From CAKZLS01 sp963786305 (GTDB taxonomy: Bacteria; Pseudomonadota; Alphaproteobacteria; Rhodospirillales; Defluviicoccaceae): a DNA stretch of 64,000 nt. A model generated the notes under the pieces. It saw only the letters and a list, made by a program, of their open reading frames with translations, did no database searches and was not told the origin of the DNA. The stretch's first letter is position 1. Each line of letters opens with the position of its first letter. The stretch lies in the NCBI GenBank assembly GCA_963786305.1, contig CAWAYL010000015.1, positions 54,136-118,135 on the forward strand, given 5' to 3'. Below, piece by piece: positions 21,167 through 30,821 of the stretch. A program made the translations under genes and the position numbers.

Positions 21167-22282
21167 ATGAACACGCTCTCCATTGACAAGCCTCCGCGCG
21201 AGACCCGCGTGGTCGTCGCCATGTCCGGCGGCGTCGACAGCTCCGTGACCGCCGCCATGCTGACGGAACAGGGTTACGAGGTCATCGGCGTGACCCTGCA
21301 GCTTTACGATCATGGCGCCGCCGTCAGTCGGTCGGGCAGCTGTTGCGCGGGTCAGGACATCCACGACGCCCGCCGGGTGGCCGACCGGCTGGGTATTCCG
21401 CATTACGTGCTCGATTACGAAACCCGGTTCCGCGAGCAGGTGATCGATACTTTCGCCGACAGCTATCTCGCCGGCGAGACGCCGATCCCCTGCGTGCGGT
21501 GCAACCAGACGGTCAAGTTCACGGATCTGCTCGGCACCGCCCGCGACCTCGGAGCGGATGCGTTGATCACCGGGCACTATGTTCGTTGGGGTTTTGGTCC
21601 CGGCGGTCCGGAACTCTACCGCGGCGCCGACCCGGCACGCGACCAGAGCTATTTCCTGTTCGCCACCACGCCGGAGCAACTCGCGATGCTGCGGTTTCCG
21701 CTGGGCGGCCTCGACAAGAACGAAACGCGGGCCCTGGCCCGGCGTTTCGCCCTGCCCGTCGCGGCCAAGGCCGACAGCCAGGACATCTGTTTCGTGCCCG
21801 ACGGTCGATATGCCGACATCATCGAAAAGCTGCGGCCCGGCGCGCAGCGACCCGGCGACATCGTCGACCTCGACGGCAATACCCTTGGCCGCCATGACGG
21901 TGTCGGGCATTTCACCGTCGGCCAGAGGCGTGGGCTCGGCATCGCGTCCGACCGACCGTGCTACGTGGTGCGCCTGGAGCCCGAGCATGCCCGGGTGGTG
22001 GTCGGCCCCGCGGAGGCTCTGTTGCGCGACCGTCTGTCCGTGAGCCAGGTCAACTGGCTCGGTGACCGTCCGCTGCCGGCGGCCGGCGCCCGGCTGCGGG
22101 TGAAGATCCGATCCACCCACGCGCCCGTGCCGGCGACGGTGTATGCGGACGAAGGCAGCCAGGCGGATGTCATCTTCGAGCAGCCCCAGGCCGGTGTTGC
22201 TCCCGGCCAGGCCTGCGTCTTTTACGATGACGACCGGTTACTCGGCGGCGGCTGGATCCGCCGCCGCGGCGGTTCTGCTTGA
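21167..22282 (+). CDS. mnmA: tRNA-specific 2-thiouridylase MnmA
   Basis: Installs sulfur at U34 of tRNA-Lys, -Glu and -Gln, drawing sulfur from IscS via relay proteins. The intact 371-residue protein has the PP-loop VVAMSGGVDSSVTAAML, the catalytic cysteines in PIPCVRCNQTVKF and SQDICFVPDG, and the GHFTVGQRRGLG block. I start it at ATG 21167, although the frame extends upstream; the ribosome site is weak. Its sulfur donor is encoded in the nearby isc operon. Confidence 0.94.
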   Translation: MNTLSIDKPPRETRVVVAMSGGVDSSVTAAMLTEQGYEVIGVTLQLYDHGAAVSRSGSCCAGQDIHDARRVADRLGIPHYVLDYETRFREQVIDTFADSYLAGETPIPCVRCNQTVKFTDLLGTARDLGADALITGHYVRWGFGPGGPELYRGADPARDQSYFLFATTPEQLAMLRFPLGGLDKNETRALARRFALPVAAKADSQDICFVPDGRYADIIEKLRPGAQRPGDIVDLDGNTLGRHDGVGHFTVGQRRGLGIASDRPCYVVRLEPEHARVVVGPAEALLRDRLSVSQVNWLGDRPLPAAGARLRVKIRSTHAPVPATVYADEGSQADVIFEQPQAGVAPGQACVFYDDDRLLGGGWIRRRGGSA

Positions 22283-22289
22283 AAGAAAA

Positions 22290-22625
22290 CTAAGTCGTTC
22301 CGTGCGCCGCGTCACATAGGCGCTCGAGGAAGAAGGCGACCGCTTCGGCTTCGTCGCTGAACCGATGAACACCCTGGCCGTCGGTACGGACCCGCCACGG
22401 AAACGGATTGGCCTCGATCCGCCACAAATCCGCGGCGTAACGCCCCGGGCCAGGGCCGAGCCGGGCCGTCGCGACGCTCGGGCCGGAGTTGATCCGGATA
22501 TCCGACAATCGCCCTTCGATGCGCCGAGGAAGTTCCTCGACGCGTGTGGGGATGCGATGGTTTTCGCCGACCATGCCGGGATGGCGCGGCCTCAATGTAT
22601 GTTGAATGGGAGTGTCCGTAAGCAT
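22290..22625 (-). CDS. Hypothetical protein, 111 residues
   Basis: I do not recognise this protein. It has no signal peptide, membrane segment or cysteine-rich motif apart from a single Cys near the end. The C-terminal half (LWRIEANPFPWRVRTDGQG, RFSDEAEAVAFFLERLCDA) looks like a folded soluble domain. ATG at 22625 is preceded by GAGGACGCTC, a good ribosome site, and the codon use fits its neighbours. It converges on mnmA and is followed upstream on the same strand by the 54-residue gene at 22708-22872. Confidence 0.6.
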   Translation of the reverse strand: MLTDTPIQHTLRPRHPGMVGENHRIPTRVEELPRRIEGRLSDIRINSGPSVATARLGPGPGRYAADLWRIEANPFPWRVRTDGQGVHRFSDEAEAVAFFLERLCDAAHGTT

Positions 22626-22707
22626 GAGCGTCCTCGGTTCGTGCGGGGCTGCGGGTAGTGCGGGTTACCGCATCCGGATGACGGGGCCAGGCACTGGCGA
22701 CGGTGGA

Positions 22708-22872
22708 TTACTCGAAGAACATGCGGTCGGGTTCACGGTCCGCGATCCGGACCACCTCGTCGATGTCGTCGTCGCTGAGATCGGCCAGGTCGTCGACCGC
22801 GTGCACCCAGTCGTCCAGGTTGGCCCATTCGTGGCTGTAAAGAACGCGGCTCATGTCTTGCAGTTCTGACAT
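22708..22872 (-). CDS. Small acidic protein, 54 residues
   Basis: A short open frame starting ATG at 22872 (MSELQDMSRVLYSHEW) and ending DREPDRMFFE. It is strongly acidic (many Asp, for example DDLADLSDDDIDEVVRI) with no Cys or membrane segment. GGAGAG lies eight bases before the start. The codon pattern is that of a real gene and the frame is clean. Its upstream region is AT-rich and holds the tandem LexA-type boxes at 23005-23030, about 130 bases away, so SOS control is possible. Function unknown. Confidence 0.6.
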   Translation of the reverse strand: MSELQDMSRVLYSHEWANLDDWVHAVDDLADLSDDDIDEVVRIADREPDRMFFE

Positions 22873-23004
22873 TTTCACTCTCCGTTGGATCTCTAAAGCG
22901 TTAAGCCGTTATGCTCGTTTAGATTGTTAACAGTAAATTTGTTCGTTAAAAAAGTGTGTCACATATGGGGTAGGGAATCAAGCGCTATTTCCCCATAAGG
23001 GTAC

Positions 23005-23030
23005 GAACATAATAAGAACATTTAAAGAAC
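23005..23030. promoter_or_regulatory. Tandem alphaproteobacterial LexA (SOS) boxes
   Basis: GAAC occurs at 23005-23008, 23016-23019 and 23027-23030, each pair separated by exactly seven bases. This makes two overlapping copies of GAAC-N7-GAAC, the established LexA target in alphaproteobacteria (GTTC-N7-GTTC on the other strand). The region is AT-rich, as expected for a promoter. Candidate targets are the 54-residue gene to the left and the 55-residue frame to the right. Confidence 0.7.
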
Positions 23031-23120
23031 ACAAGCGGAAACTTATAGAAAAATATATCCTATGAGGGAAATTTTTTATATTTACGCTACCTAAGGTGTG
23101 TAGCTCCGAGGAGGAGCGCA

Positions 23121-23288
23121 TTGGCCCTGGCGGCGGCCCTTTGGGCGGGAAACCGGGTCGACCGTGATCCGGGATGGGTGTGTCGGATCTCGCGCTCCTC
23201 GGCGCGCCACCCGGCATCCGACCGCCTTCTCCGTTGGCGGTCCGGTGAAGACGATCCGGCATCGTCCGGTGGCGCGAATCAGGTTTGA
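23121..23288 (+). CDS. Candidate small protein, 55 residues, downstream of SOS boxes
   Basis: An open frame starting TTG at 23121 behind an excellent ribosome site (GAGGAGGAGCGCA) and ending TGA at 23286-23288. The product starts MALAAALWAGNRVDRD, is rich in Arg and Ser, and resembles nothing I know. Support is the ribosome site, GC-rich codon use unlike the AT-rich DNA just upstream, and the position 90 bases after the LexA boxes. It could be an SOS-induced small protein comparable in size to Caulobacter SidA/DidA, but no sequence similarity is claimed. Confidence 0.4.
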   Translation: MALAAALWAGNRVDRDPGWVCRISRSSARHPASDRLLRWRSGEDDPASSGGANQV

Positions 23289-23398
23289 CTAACGCTTGCG
23301 GGCCGCATCATGTTCTAATTGTTGAATAAGCGGAATTGCCACGGCTGGGAGCCGGCGTCGAAAGAAAAAGCAATACGGCAGCAGCGGAGACGGCCACC

Positions 23399-24523
23399 AT
23401 GTTTTTCGACCACGAGACGCTTCGGATAATCTGGTGGTTGATTCTGGGCTTGACCTTGGTGGGCTTCGCGATCATGCATGGCTTTGGGCTCGGCGTCGCC
23501 ATGCTGTTGCCCTTTGTCGCTCGCACCGAGGCGGAGCGCATCGCCGCGCTGGATACCATGGATGTGGCGTGGGACGGCAATCAGGCTTGGTTTCTGCTCG
23601 CCGGCGTCGCCATTTTCGCGGCCTGGCCGCCGCTCCACGCCGTCGCGTTTTCCAGCTTCTTCTTCGCCATGTTCGCGGTCCTGCTGGGGCTGATCGCGCG
23701 GCCGCTGGTATCCCGGCTCCGGTCCCGCGCCAAGAGCGCTTTCGGGCGTTCCGTATGGCATGGTGTTTATTTCCTCAGCGGTTTCGTTCCGGCGCTCATT
23801 TTCGGCGTGGCGGTGGGTAACGTGCTGCAGGGTGTGCCCTTCCGTTTCGATCCGTTGCGACAGCCCGTACACGCCGGCGATTTCCTCGATCTGTTCAATA
23901 TGTTTGCAGTGCTGAACGGCGCCGTCGCGGTCGCGATGCTGTGTATGCACGGCGGCTGCTATCTGGCACTCCGGACCGATGGCGATCTCGCCGAACGGGC
24001 GCGGGTCGTTGCCGCCGCCGCCGCCATGGCGGTGATCTTCCTGTTCGCCGTCTCGGGTTTATGGGCCGGGTTGGGGATTGGCGGCTATGCCATCGTCGAT
24101 GGAGCGTCCGCCAACGGTCCTTTCGATCCGCTGGCCAAGACGGTCGCCGTCGTCCCGGATGGCTGGTTCCACAATTATGTCTCCCGCCTCGGAGCGATGT
24201 TCGCGTCCGCCTGCGGCCTGATCGCGCCCCTGGGCGTGGTTCTTTTGCTCGATATTCGATTGCACCTCCACGCCTTCGTCGCCGGTTGCGTCGGCGTCTT
24301 CGGTGTCGTGGCGGCTTGCGGTTTGACGATGTTCCCGTTTTTGTTGCCGTCATCCATCGATCCAAACAGCAGCCTCACCGTATGGGATTCGTCGGCGTCC
24401 CGGTCGACCCTCTCGAATTTACTGATCGCCTCGGTCGTACTGATGCCTCTCGTCATCGGCTCCACCGTCTGGGCCTACCGGCGGCTACGCCGAGACAACG
24501 CGGGACGCGGTCGGGCATGGTAA
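23399..24523 (+). CDS. cydB: Cytochrome bd ubiquinol oxidase subunit II, orphan
   Basis: Membrane subunit of the bd-type quinol oxidase. The 374-residue intact protein begins MFFDHETLRIIWWLILG, has about eight to nine membrane helices and the family hallmark DVAWDGNQAWFLLAGVAIFAAWP (GNQAW). I chose ATG at 23399; upstream codons in frame are not homologous. CydB normally follows cydA, which carries all the haem ligands, but no cydA sequence is visible in the preceding 500 bases or anywhere in the window. The next gene overlaps its stop by seven bases. Confidence 0.88.
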   Translation: MFFDHETLRIIWWLILGLTLVGFAIMHGFGLGVAMLLPFVARTEAERIAALDTMDVAWDGNQAWFLLAGVAIFAAWPPLHAVAFSSFFFAMFAVLLGLIARPLVSRLRSRAKSAFGRSVWHGVYFLSGFVPALIFGVAVGNVLQGVPFRFDPLRQPVHAGDFLDLFNMFAVLNGAVAVAMLCMHGGCYLALRTDGDLAERARVVAAAAAMAVIFLFAVSGLWAGLGIGGYAIVDGASANGPFDPLAKTVAVVPDGWFHNYVSRLGAMFASACGLIAPLGVVLLLDIRLHLHAFVAGCVGVFGVVAACGLTMFPFLLPSSIDPNSSLTVWDSSASRSTLSNLLIASVVLMPLVIGSTVWAYRRLRRDNAGRGRAW

Positions 24524-25293
24524 CCGGGGCGCGCATTCTTGCTCTTTTCCCGATCGTTTTCGGCTTACAGGCCTGTGCGGCGTTCACCGGGGTCACCCCG
24601 ACCAATCTGGAGCCGATCCTGGTGGGAGCGCAACGAACGGACGTCGAGGCGGTGCTCGGTGATCCCTCCGAACACATGCCCAACGGATGCGGCAGTATCG
24701 ATACTTATCGCTACAATCAGGGGCGGAACTCCGAGCCGGCGGTTGTCGCCCTGGGCATGGTCCATCCCGCGGCTCCGCTCGTCGTCGGGCTGATCGCGCA
24801 TCCGTTTTTGTACTATGGACAGAAGGGCGAATTGGACGTTGTCTACGATCCCGATGGAACCGTCGTGAAATATGGGCCGCGCGACGTAAGCCAATGGGAC
24901 TCGCTGTTTTCCGACAACCATCTTTGGGTGGATCAGACGACCACCGGCGACGTGGCCGAACATTACTATCGCATCGCCATGGCCGAAGACGGCGCCGGCG
25001 AAACCGCCCGGCATTGCCTGTGCCACGCCGCTCGCCTCGGCCATGGCGCCGCGCAACGCGATCTCGCCGAAGCGTCCGCGCCGAAGTCCGCGCCGCTCGA
25101 TCCGCCTCCGGCGATGGCCCTCTCGAGTTTCGAGACGGCGGCGTCAAGTGCCGTTGCTCCCTCCCTCGCCGAGATAACCGCCATGGGAACCCGCGAGGGT
25201 GCATCCGGCAACGACGGCCCCCCTGCCACCATCGTTGGCGCCCAGACAACCGCCGGAGCGTGCGCCTTTCCCTCTCATGAGCGACCGCAATGA
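24517..25293 (+). CDS. Lipoprotein of unknown function with C-terminal Sel1-like motif
   Basis: A 258-residue protein with a lipoprotein signal (lipobox LQAC around residue 20). The mature part begins with a pattern like small outer-membrane lipoproteins that bind assembly partners (TNLEPILVGAQRTDVEAVLGDP), followed by a hydrophobic glycine/alanine stretch near HPAAPLVVGLIAHPF, and then HCLCHAARLGHGAAQRDLAEA, which resembles one Sel1 repeat. The C-terminal tail is low-complexity Ala/Ser/Pro. ATG at 24517 overlaps the cydB stop, suggesting coupled translation. It converges on the ABC exporter gene. Confidence 0.6.
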   Translation: MVTGARILALFPIVFGLQACAAFTGVTPTNLEPILVGAQRTDVEAVLGDPSEHMPNGCGSIDTYRYNQGRNSEPAVVALGMVHPAAPLVVGLIAHPFLYYGQKGELDVVYDPDGTVVKYGPRDVSQWDSLFSDNHLWVDQTTTGDVAEHYYRIAMAEDGAGETARHCLCHAARLGHGAAQRDLAEASAPKSAPLDPPPAMALSSFETAASSAVAPSLAEITAMGTREGASGNDGPPATIVGAQTTAGACAFPSHERPQ

Positions 25294-25299
25294 GCGTTC

Positions 25300-27183
25300 C
25301 TAAGTGGTAGCTGGAACCGACGCGTTGTCATCCGTATGCTGGAGAACCTCACGCGCCTCCTCCACCTCCTGCTGGCGAGCCCACATCTCCGCGTACCGCC
25401 CGTCCACCGCCAGCAGGTCGGCATGGCGGCCGCGCTCGGCGATGACGCCGGCGTCCAGAACGATAATCTCGTCCGCGTCCACCACGGTGGACAGGCGATG
25501 GGCGATCACCAACGTGGTATGGCCGGCCGACACTTCGCGGAGACTGGCCTGGATTTCCTTCTCGGTATGGGTGTCCAGGGCCGACGAAGCCTCGTCGAAC
25601 ATGAGTATCCGCGGATTCTTGAGAATGGCGCGGGCGATGGCCACCCGCTGTTTTTCGCCGCCGGAGAGCTTGAGGCCGCGTTCTCCAACGGTGGTGTTGT
25701 ATCCGTCGGGCAGGCTCATGACGAAATCATGGATGCGGGCGAGCGCCGCCGCGCGCTCCACCTCCCCGGGCGTCGCGCCCGGGCGGCCGTAGGCGATGTT
25801 GTAGAAGATCGTCTCGTTGAACAGCACCGTATCTTGCGGGACGATGCCGATGGCGGCGCGGAGCAACTCCTGGGCCACGTCGCGAATATCCTGGCCGTCG
25901 ATGGCTATGCGCCCGCCGGTGACGTCGTAAAACCGGTACAGCAACCGCGACAGGGTGGATTTTCCCGCCCCGCTGACGCCGACGATGGCCACCGTCTTGC
26001 CCGGCGGCACGCGAAACGAAATACCGTCGAGGACCGTGCGCCTGGGATCGTAGGCGAAGGCAACATCGTCGAATACCAGCTCTCCCCGCCTCACCACCAA
26101 CGGCTTGGCGTTCGGCGCGTCTTTCACTTCCGCGTTCTCGTCGAGAAGAGCGAACATGGATTCCATGTCGATCAATGACCGTTTGATCTCGCGGTACACG
26201 AAGCCGAGAAAATTGAGCGGCAGGAACAATTGGATCAGATAGGTATTGATCATCACGAAGTCGCCGACGGTCATGGCGCCGGCGGCCACGCCGTTCGCGG
26301 CCATCAGCATCAGCACGATCAGGCCAAGCGACACGATCGCGCCCTGACCGATGTTGAGCAGGGTCAAGCTCACCTTGCTTTTGACCGCGGCCGTCTCGTA
26401 GGCCTCGAGGGCGGTATCGAACCGTCGCGCCTCGTGGCGTTCGTTTCCGAAATACTTGACGGTTTCAAAGTTGAGCAGACTGTCCACGGCCTTGGTGTGG
26501 GCCTCGTTGTCGGTTTCGTTCATGGCGCGGCGGAACTTGATCCGCCACTCCGTCACCAGCAGGGTCCAGGCGATGTACCCGCCGACGCAGACAAAGGTGA
26601 TCAGCGCGTACCAGACACCGAACAGCGACCACAGAACGACACAGACGAGGACGATCTCCAGCAGCGTCGGCAGCACGTTGAACAGCATGAAGTTCAACAG
26701 GAACTCGATGCCCTTGGTGCCGCGTTCGATGGCGCGGCTGACGGCGCCGGTGCGACGATCCAGATGGAACCGCAGGCTCAACCGGTGCAGATGTTCGAAG
26801 GTCTGCAGACCCGCCTGGCGAATGGCGCGTTGGCCCACCCGCGCGAACAGGCCGTCGCGAAGCTCGCCGAACGCCAGGGCAAGCAGCCGTGCCACCCCAT
26901 ACGCCACCACCAGCGCCACCGGCACGGCGACGGCGGCCGCCGCCGCCGAACCCGCCGCTGACCCCGCCGCTGACCCTGGGGTCAACGCGTCCACCGCCTG
27001 CTTGTAGAAAAACGGCATGATGACATTGATGCCCTTGGCGGCCACCAGGCACGCCATGGCCGCCACCACCCGGACCCGCAAACCGGTCGCCCCCGCCGGC
27101 CACAGATAGGGCAGCAAGGTGGCGATAGTGGACAAGTCGCCGCGTTGGCTCTCACTCGCGGCGGGATAGTCGCGCGGCCGCAT
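25300..27183 (-). CDS. Atm1/HMT1-type ABC exporter (fused permease-ATPase)
   Basis: Half-transporter of the heavy-metal-tolerance/Atm1 group, which moves glutathione-linked sulfur or metal compounds across the inner membrane. The intact 627-residue protein has six membrane helices in residues 30-330 and an ATPase domain with Walker A GVSGAGKST, signature LSGGEKQR, Walker B ILMFDEASSALD and a switch His in VIAHRLS. The first extracytoplasmic loop contains an unusual GSAAGSAAGSAAAAA repeat, encoded by a 12-base tandem repeat near 26950-26985. The family fits the Fe-S genes elsewhere in the window, but they are not adjacent. Confidence 0.88.
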   Translation of the reverse strand: MRPRDYPAASESQRGDLSTIATLLPYLWPAGATGLRVRVVAAMACLVAAKGINVIMPFFYKQAVDALTPGSAAGSAAGSAAAAAVAVPVALVVAYGVARLLALAFGELRDGLFARVGQRAIRQAGLQTFEHLHRLSLRFHLDRRTGAVSRAIERGTKGIEFLLNFMLFNVLPTLLEIVLVCVVLWSLFGVWYALITFVCVGGYIAWTLLVTEWRIKFRRAMNETDNEAHTKAVDSLLNFETVKYFGNERHEARRFDTALEAYETAAVKSKVSLTLLNIGQGAIVSLGLIVLMLMAANGVAAGAMTVGDFVMINTYLIQLFLPLNFLGFVYREIKRSLIDMESMFALLDENAEVKDAPNAKPLVVRRGELVFDDVAFAYDPRRTVLDGISFRVPPGKTVAIVGVSGAGKSTLSRLLYRFYDVTGGRIAIDGQDIRDVAQELLRAAIGIVPQDTVLFNETIFYNIAYGRPGATPGEVERAAALARIHDFVMSLPDGYNTTVGERGLKLSGGEKQRVAIARAILKNPRILMFDEASSALDTHTEKEIQASLREVSAGHTTLVIAHRLSTVVDADEIIVLDAGVIAERGRHADLLAVDGRYAEMWARQQEVEEAREVLQHTDDNASVPATT

Positions 27184-27318
27184 GGCCTAATTCCGGTGGA
27201 TGAGAATGCTCATTCGCGCAATATAAGGCGGCCGAGGCGGCTTGGCCACGCACGCGCGATGCCCCGGGGCCGGCTTGCGGACTCCGGGCCATCGTGGCGG
27301 CCAGACGGGTGGCGACCG

Positions 27319-28167
27319 TCAACCATCGGAGCCAAGCAAGCGAGCATGATGGGCGATGTGCTCGCCCATGAACGTGGCGATGAAGTAGTAGCTATGATCA
27401 TAGCCCGCTTGCCGACGCAGCGTCAGCGGCACGCCGGCCTCGGCGCAGGCGCGCTCGAACAACTCCGGCTTCAGTTGTTCGTCCAGAAATTCGTCGGCCA
27501 GTCCCTGATCGACGAGAATGGGCGCCTTCCAGTTCGCGCTCGCCACCAGATGGCAGGCGTCATGGTCGAGCCAGCGGGTCTCGTCACCGCCGAGATAGCC
27601 GCCGAAGGCCTTGCGGCCCCAGGGAACCCGCGATGGCGCGACCACCGGCGAGAACGCCGAAACCGAGCGGTAACGGCCAGGATTTTTGAATGCGATGGTC
27701 AAGGCGCCATGGCCGCCCATGGAATGGCCGAAGATCCCCTGGCGGTCCATACGCGCGGCAAGATTGGCGGCGATCAGGGCCGGCAGCTCTTCGGTGACGT
27801 AGGTGTACATGCGGTAATGCCGAGACCACGGCGGCTCGGTGGCGTCGACGTAGAACCCGGCCCCGGACCCGAAATCGTAGCTCTCGTGCTCACCGGGAAG
27901 CTCGGTGCCGCGGGGACTGGTGTCCGGACAGACGAGGATCAGGCCGTGCTCGGCGGCATAGCGTTGGGCGCCGCCCTTTTCGATCACGTTCGCCCACGTA
28001 CAGGTGAGCCCGGACAAATAGGTCAGAACCGGCAGCGGCCTTGCGCCGGCTTGCGGGGGCACGAAAACGGCGAATTCCATCTCCGTCCCGGTTGCCGCCG
28101 ATGCATGGCGGTATACCGCCTGCGTGCCGCCGAAGCAGCGGTTCTCGCGGGTCGGTTGCAATGTCAT
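27319..28167 (-). CDS. fghA: S-formylglutathione hydrolase
   Basis: Second step of glutathione-dependent formaldehyde oxidation: hydrolyses S-formylglutathione to formate and glutathione. The 282-residue esterase-D-family protein has the nucleophile in GIFGHSMGGHGAL, the Asp in DQGLADEFL and the His in AGYDHSYYF, plus LSGLTCTWANV near the N-terminus. It lies 12 bases downstream of frmA on the same strand, so the two enzymes of the pathway form an operon. Confidence 0.95.
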   Translation of the reverse strand: MTLQPTRENRCFGGTQAVYRHASAATGTEMEFAVFVPPQAGARPLPVLTYLSGLTCTWANVIEKGGAQRYAAEHGLILVCPDTSPRGTELPGEHESYDFGSGAGFYVDATEPPWSRHYRMYTYVTEELPALIAANLAARMDRQGIFGHSMGGHGALTIAFKNPGRYRSVSAFSPVVAPSRVPWGRKAFGGYLGGDETRWLDHDACHLVASANWKAPILVDQGLADEFLDEQLKPELFERACAEAGVPLTLRRQAGYDHSYYFIATFMGEHIAHHARLLGSDG

Positions 28168-28179
28168 GGGATCCGAGCC

Positions 28180-29289
<1,110 letters not shown>

Positions 29290-29334
29290 CCCTCGTTTCT
29301 CCCCGTTCGTTTCGTTTTTTCAATGAATTGGAAC

Positions 29335-29348
29335 TGTTCTCGCGAACA
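29335..29348. promoter_or_regulatory. Inverted repeat TGTTC-N4-GAACA upstream of frmA
   Basis: TGTTC (29335-29339) and GAACA (29344-29348) form a short inverted repeat in the divergent region between frmA and the lipoprotein gene. It could be an operator for the formaldehyde operon. No regulator gene for it is seen nearby. Confidence 0.25.
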
Positions 29349-29479
29349 TAGCATGCCACCGCGGCAACGGAAGCTCGGAAAAGCAAACCTCGGACCGCCG
29401 CCAACATCTGGTTTTGCCGTCGAGCGCATTGTGCGCTACAAGCGTTCGGCTTCACTCAACGTCGAGAGAACAATCGCTT

Positions 29480-29842
29480 ATGAAACCAGCGCTCGTTATC
29501 GTGCTTGCAACCATTGTTCTTGCCGCCTGTTCCACGCCGGAAAAACCCGAACCCGTCTACCATAAGGTTCATGAGCCGGAGCCAGGGCTGGTCTGCGACC
29601 GGATCGAAAAAGTCTGCTTCACCGGCGATGGTCCGTCGGTCGCCGGCACGGAAAAGCACTTTGGTCCCGAGGCCGCTCGGACATTGCAACGAGAGGTGGA
29701 CCTCAAGGGCGCGGCCACTATGCAATCCATCGAATTCAGCGATGGCGTGATTTGCAGCTATAGGTCCCAATTATGCGTGAAACGCCGTTTCAGCGGCGAC
29801 GTGGCGCCGCACCATACCAAGGCGCTGTTCGGGGAATATTGA
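29480..29842 (+). CDS. Small lipoprotein resembling the YcgJ/Fels-1 family
   Basis: A 120-residue lipoprotein with lipobox LAAC (signal MKPALVIVLATIVLAAC). The mature part has four cysteines in two pairs (CDRIEKVC and CSYRSQLC) separated by TEKHFGPEAARTLQ and IEFSDGVI. From memory this layout resembles enterobacterial YcgJ and Fels-1 prophage proteins, whose function is unknown; I am moderately sure. ATG at 29480 is chosen because it starts the signal peptide. Divergent from frmA. Confidence 0.55.
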   Translation: MKPALVIVLATIVLAACSTPEKPEPVYHKVHEPEPGLVCDRIEKVCFTGDGPSVAGTEKHFGPEAARTLQREVDLKGAATMQSIEFSDGVICSYRSQLCVKRRFSGDVAPHHTKALFGEY

Positions 29843-29881
29843 GCCGATCATAGGCTCGCATGGGACCGCGCAGGACCCGGG

Positions 29882-30805
29882 TCAGGCCGCGACCGGCGAA
29901 ACGAAGCCGTGAGGCTTCAGGGCCAGTACCGAGCATTCGATTTGTCGGAAAACGTTCTCCGCTGTTTCGCCGATCAAAAGACCGCTGACGGTGACGCGGT
30001 TCAATGTCGACAGCACAGTGACGTCGGCAGCCAAATCCCGGGCGAAATCGACGATGACCCGCGAGGGCACGCCGTCGACGAAGTGGCTTCGAACCTCGGG
30101 ACCGCCGGGGGTCAACGCGCGAACGGTGGTTTCGAACCGGTTTTTGGCTTGGGCGCGACGCCGATCGAGCTTCTCCTTGATCTCCGGGTCGTCAACATTT
30201 GGCCGGCCAATTTGATGCGGCAAACCGGGATCGAGCGGCGCCCACGCCTGCAAGACATCAAGCGGCCGATTTCGGTGTAGCGCCAATGACGAAGCCAACT
30301 CGAGGATCCTCATGTTCAGAGCCTCGATGTCCGGGTGCTCCCCCGACGGCGCGATCGCCGCGAGAATGGGAGCGCTCGATGCGCTGCTGGGTGGTTTCAA
30401 AAGCAGCAGCGGCCGCGGACACTTGCGCAGGAGATGCAGGTCGGTACTGCTGAATTGGAACCCGCGGTGGCCAGCGCTCTCCGCGACCTTGACGACGAGG
30501 TCGTGGTCATCGCCGATGACTTGGCGAATGACTTGAATGAACGGGCGGCCGAGGCGCACCTCAATCGAAACCGGCAGATCCCACGCGCGAAAGGGCTCAA
30601 CGATTTTCTCGAAATGAGAGCGCAGGCCCTTCACGACAATGTTCTGTAATTGCTCTCCGTCGCCGCCCTCGTCGAATTCCGTGAGGCACACCACGAGGCT
30701 GAGCCGCGCGCCATTGACCTTCGCCATGTCGGCGGCCTGATCCAGGGCTCGCCGTGTGCCGGTTGCCCGGTCGAACACGACGAGGATATTCTTGAACCCA
30801 TGCAT
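29882..30805 (-). CDS. Tandem-domain universal stress protein
   Basis: A 307-residue protein with two UspA domains. The N-terminal domain begins MHGFKNILVVFDRATGTRRALDQA and ends with LRKCPRPLLLLKPP; the second ends VSGLLIGETAENVFRQIECSVLALKP, with a nucleotide-binding-type G-x2-G-x-T loop partly preserved. Intact. It follows a paralogue of the same predicted length (30822-31747) with a 16-base gap, at the end of the Mrp operon. A role in stress tolerance linked to ion homeostasis is inferred. Confidence 0.85.
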   Translation of the reverse strand: MHGFKNILVVFDRATGTRRALDQAADMAKVNGARLSLVVCLTEFDEGGDGEQLQNIVVKGLRSHFEKIVEPFRAWDLPVSIEVRLGRPFIQVIRQVIGDDHDLVVKVAESAGHRGFQFSSTDLHLLRKCPRPLLLLKPPSSASSAPILAAIAPSGEHPDIEALNMRILELASSLALHRNRPLDVLQAWAPLDPGLPHQIGRPNVDDPEIKEKLDRRRAQAKNRFETTVRALTPGGPEVRSHFVDGVPSRVIVDFARDLAADVTVLSTLNRVTVSGLLIGETAENVFRQIECSVLALKPHGFVSPVAA

Positions 30806-30821
30806 CGCGCGCTCTCCGCGC

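Noticed and set aside
22978..23262. A 94-codon minus-strand frame across the SOS boxes
   Set aside because: It runs through the AT-rich promoter-like region, has odd composition (Pro/Gly-rich then Ile/Phe/Leu-rich) and no ribosome site.
22873..23398. A decayed cydA remnant upstream of cydB
   Set aside because: No CydA-like peptide is visible in any frame, so there is no support for a remnant.
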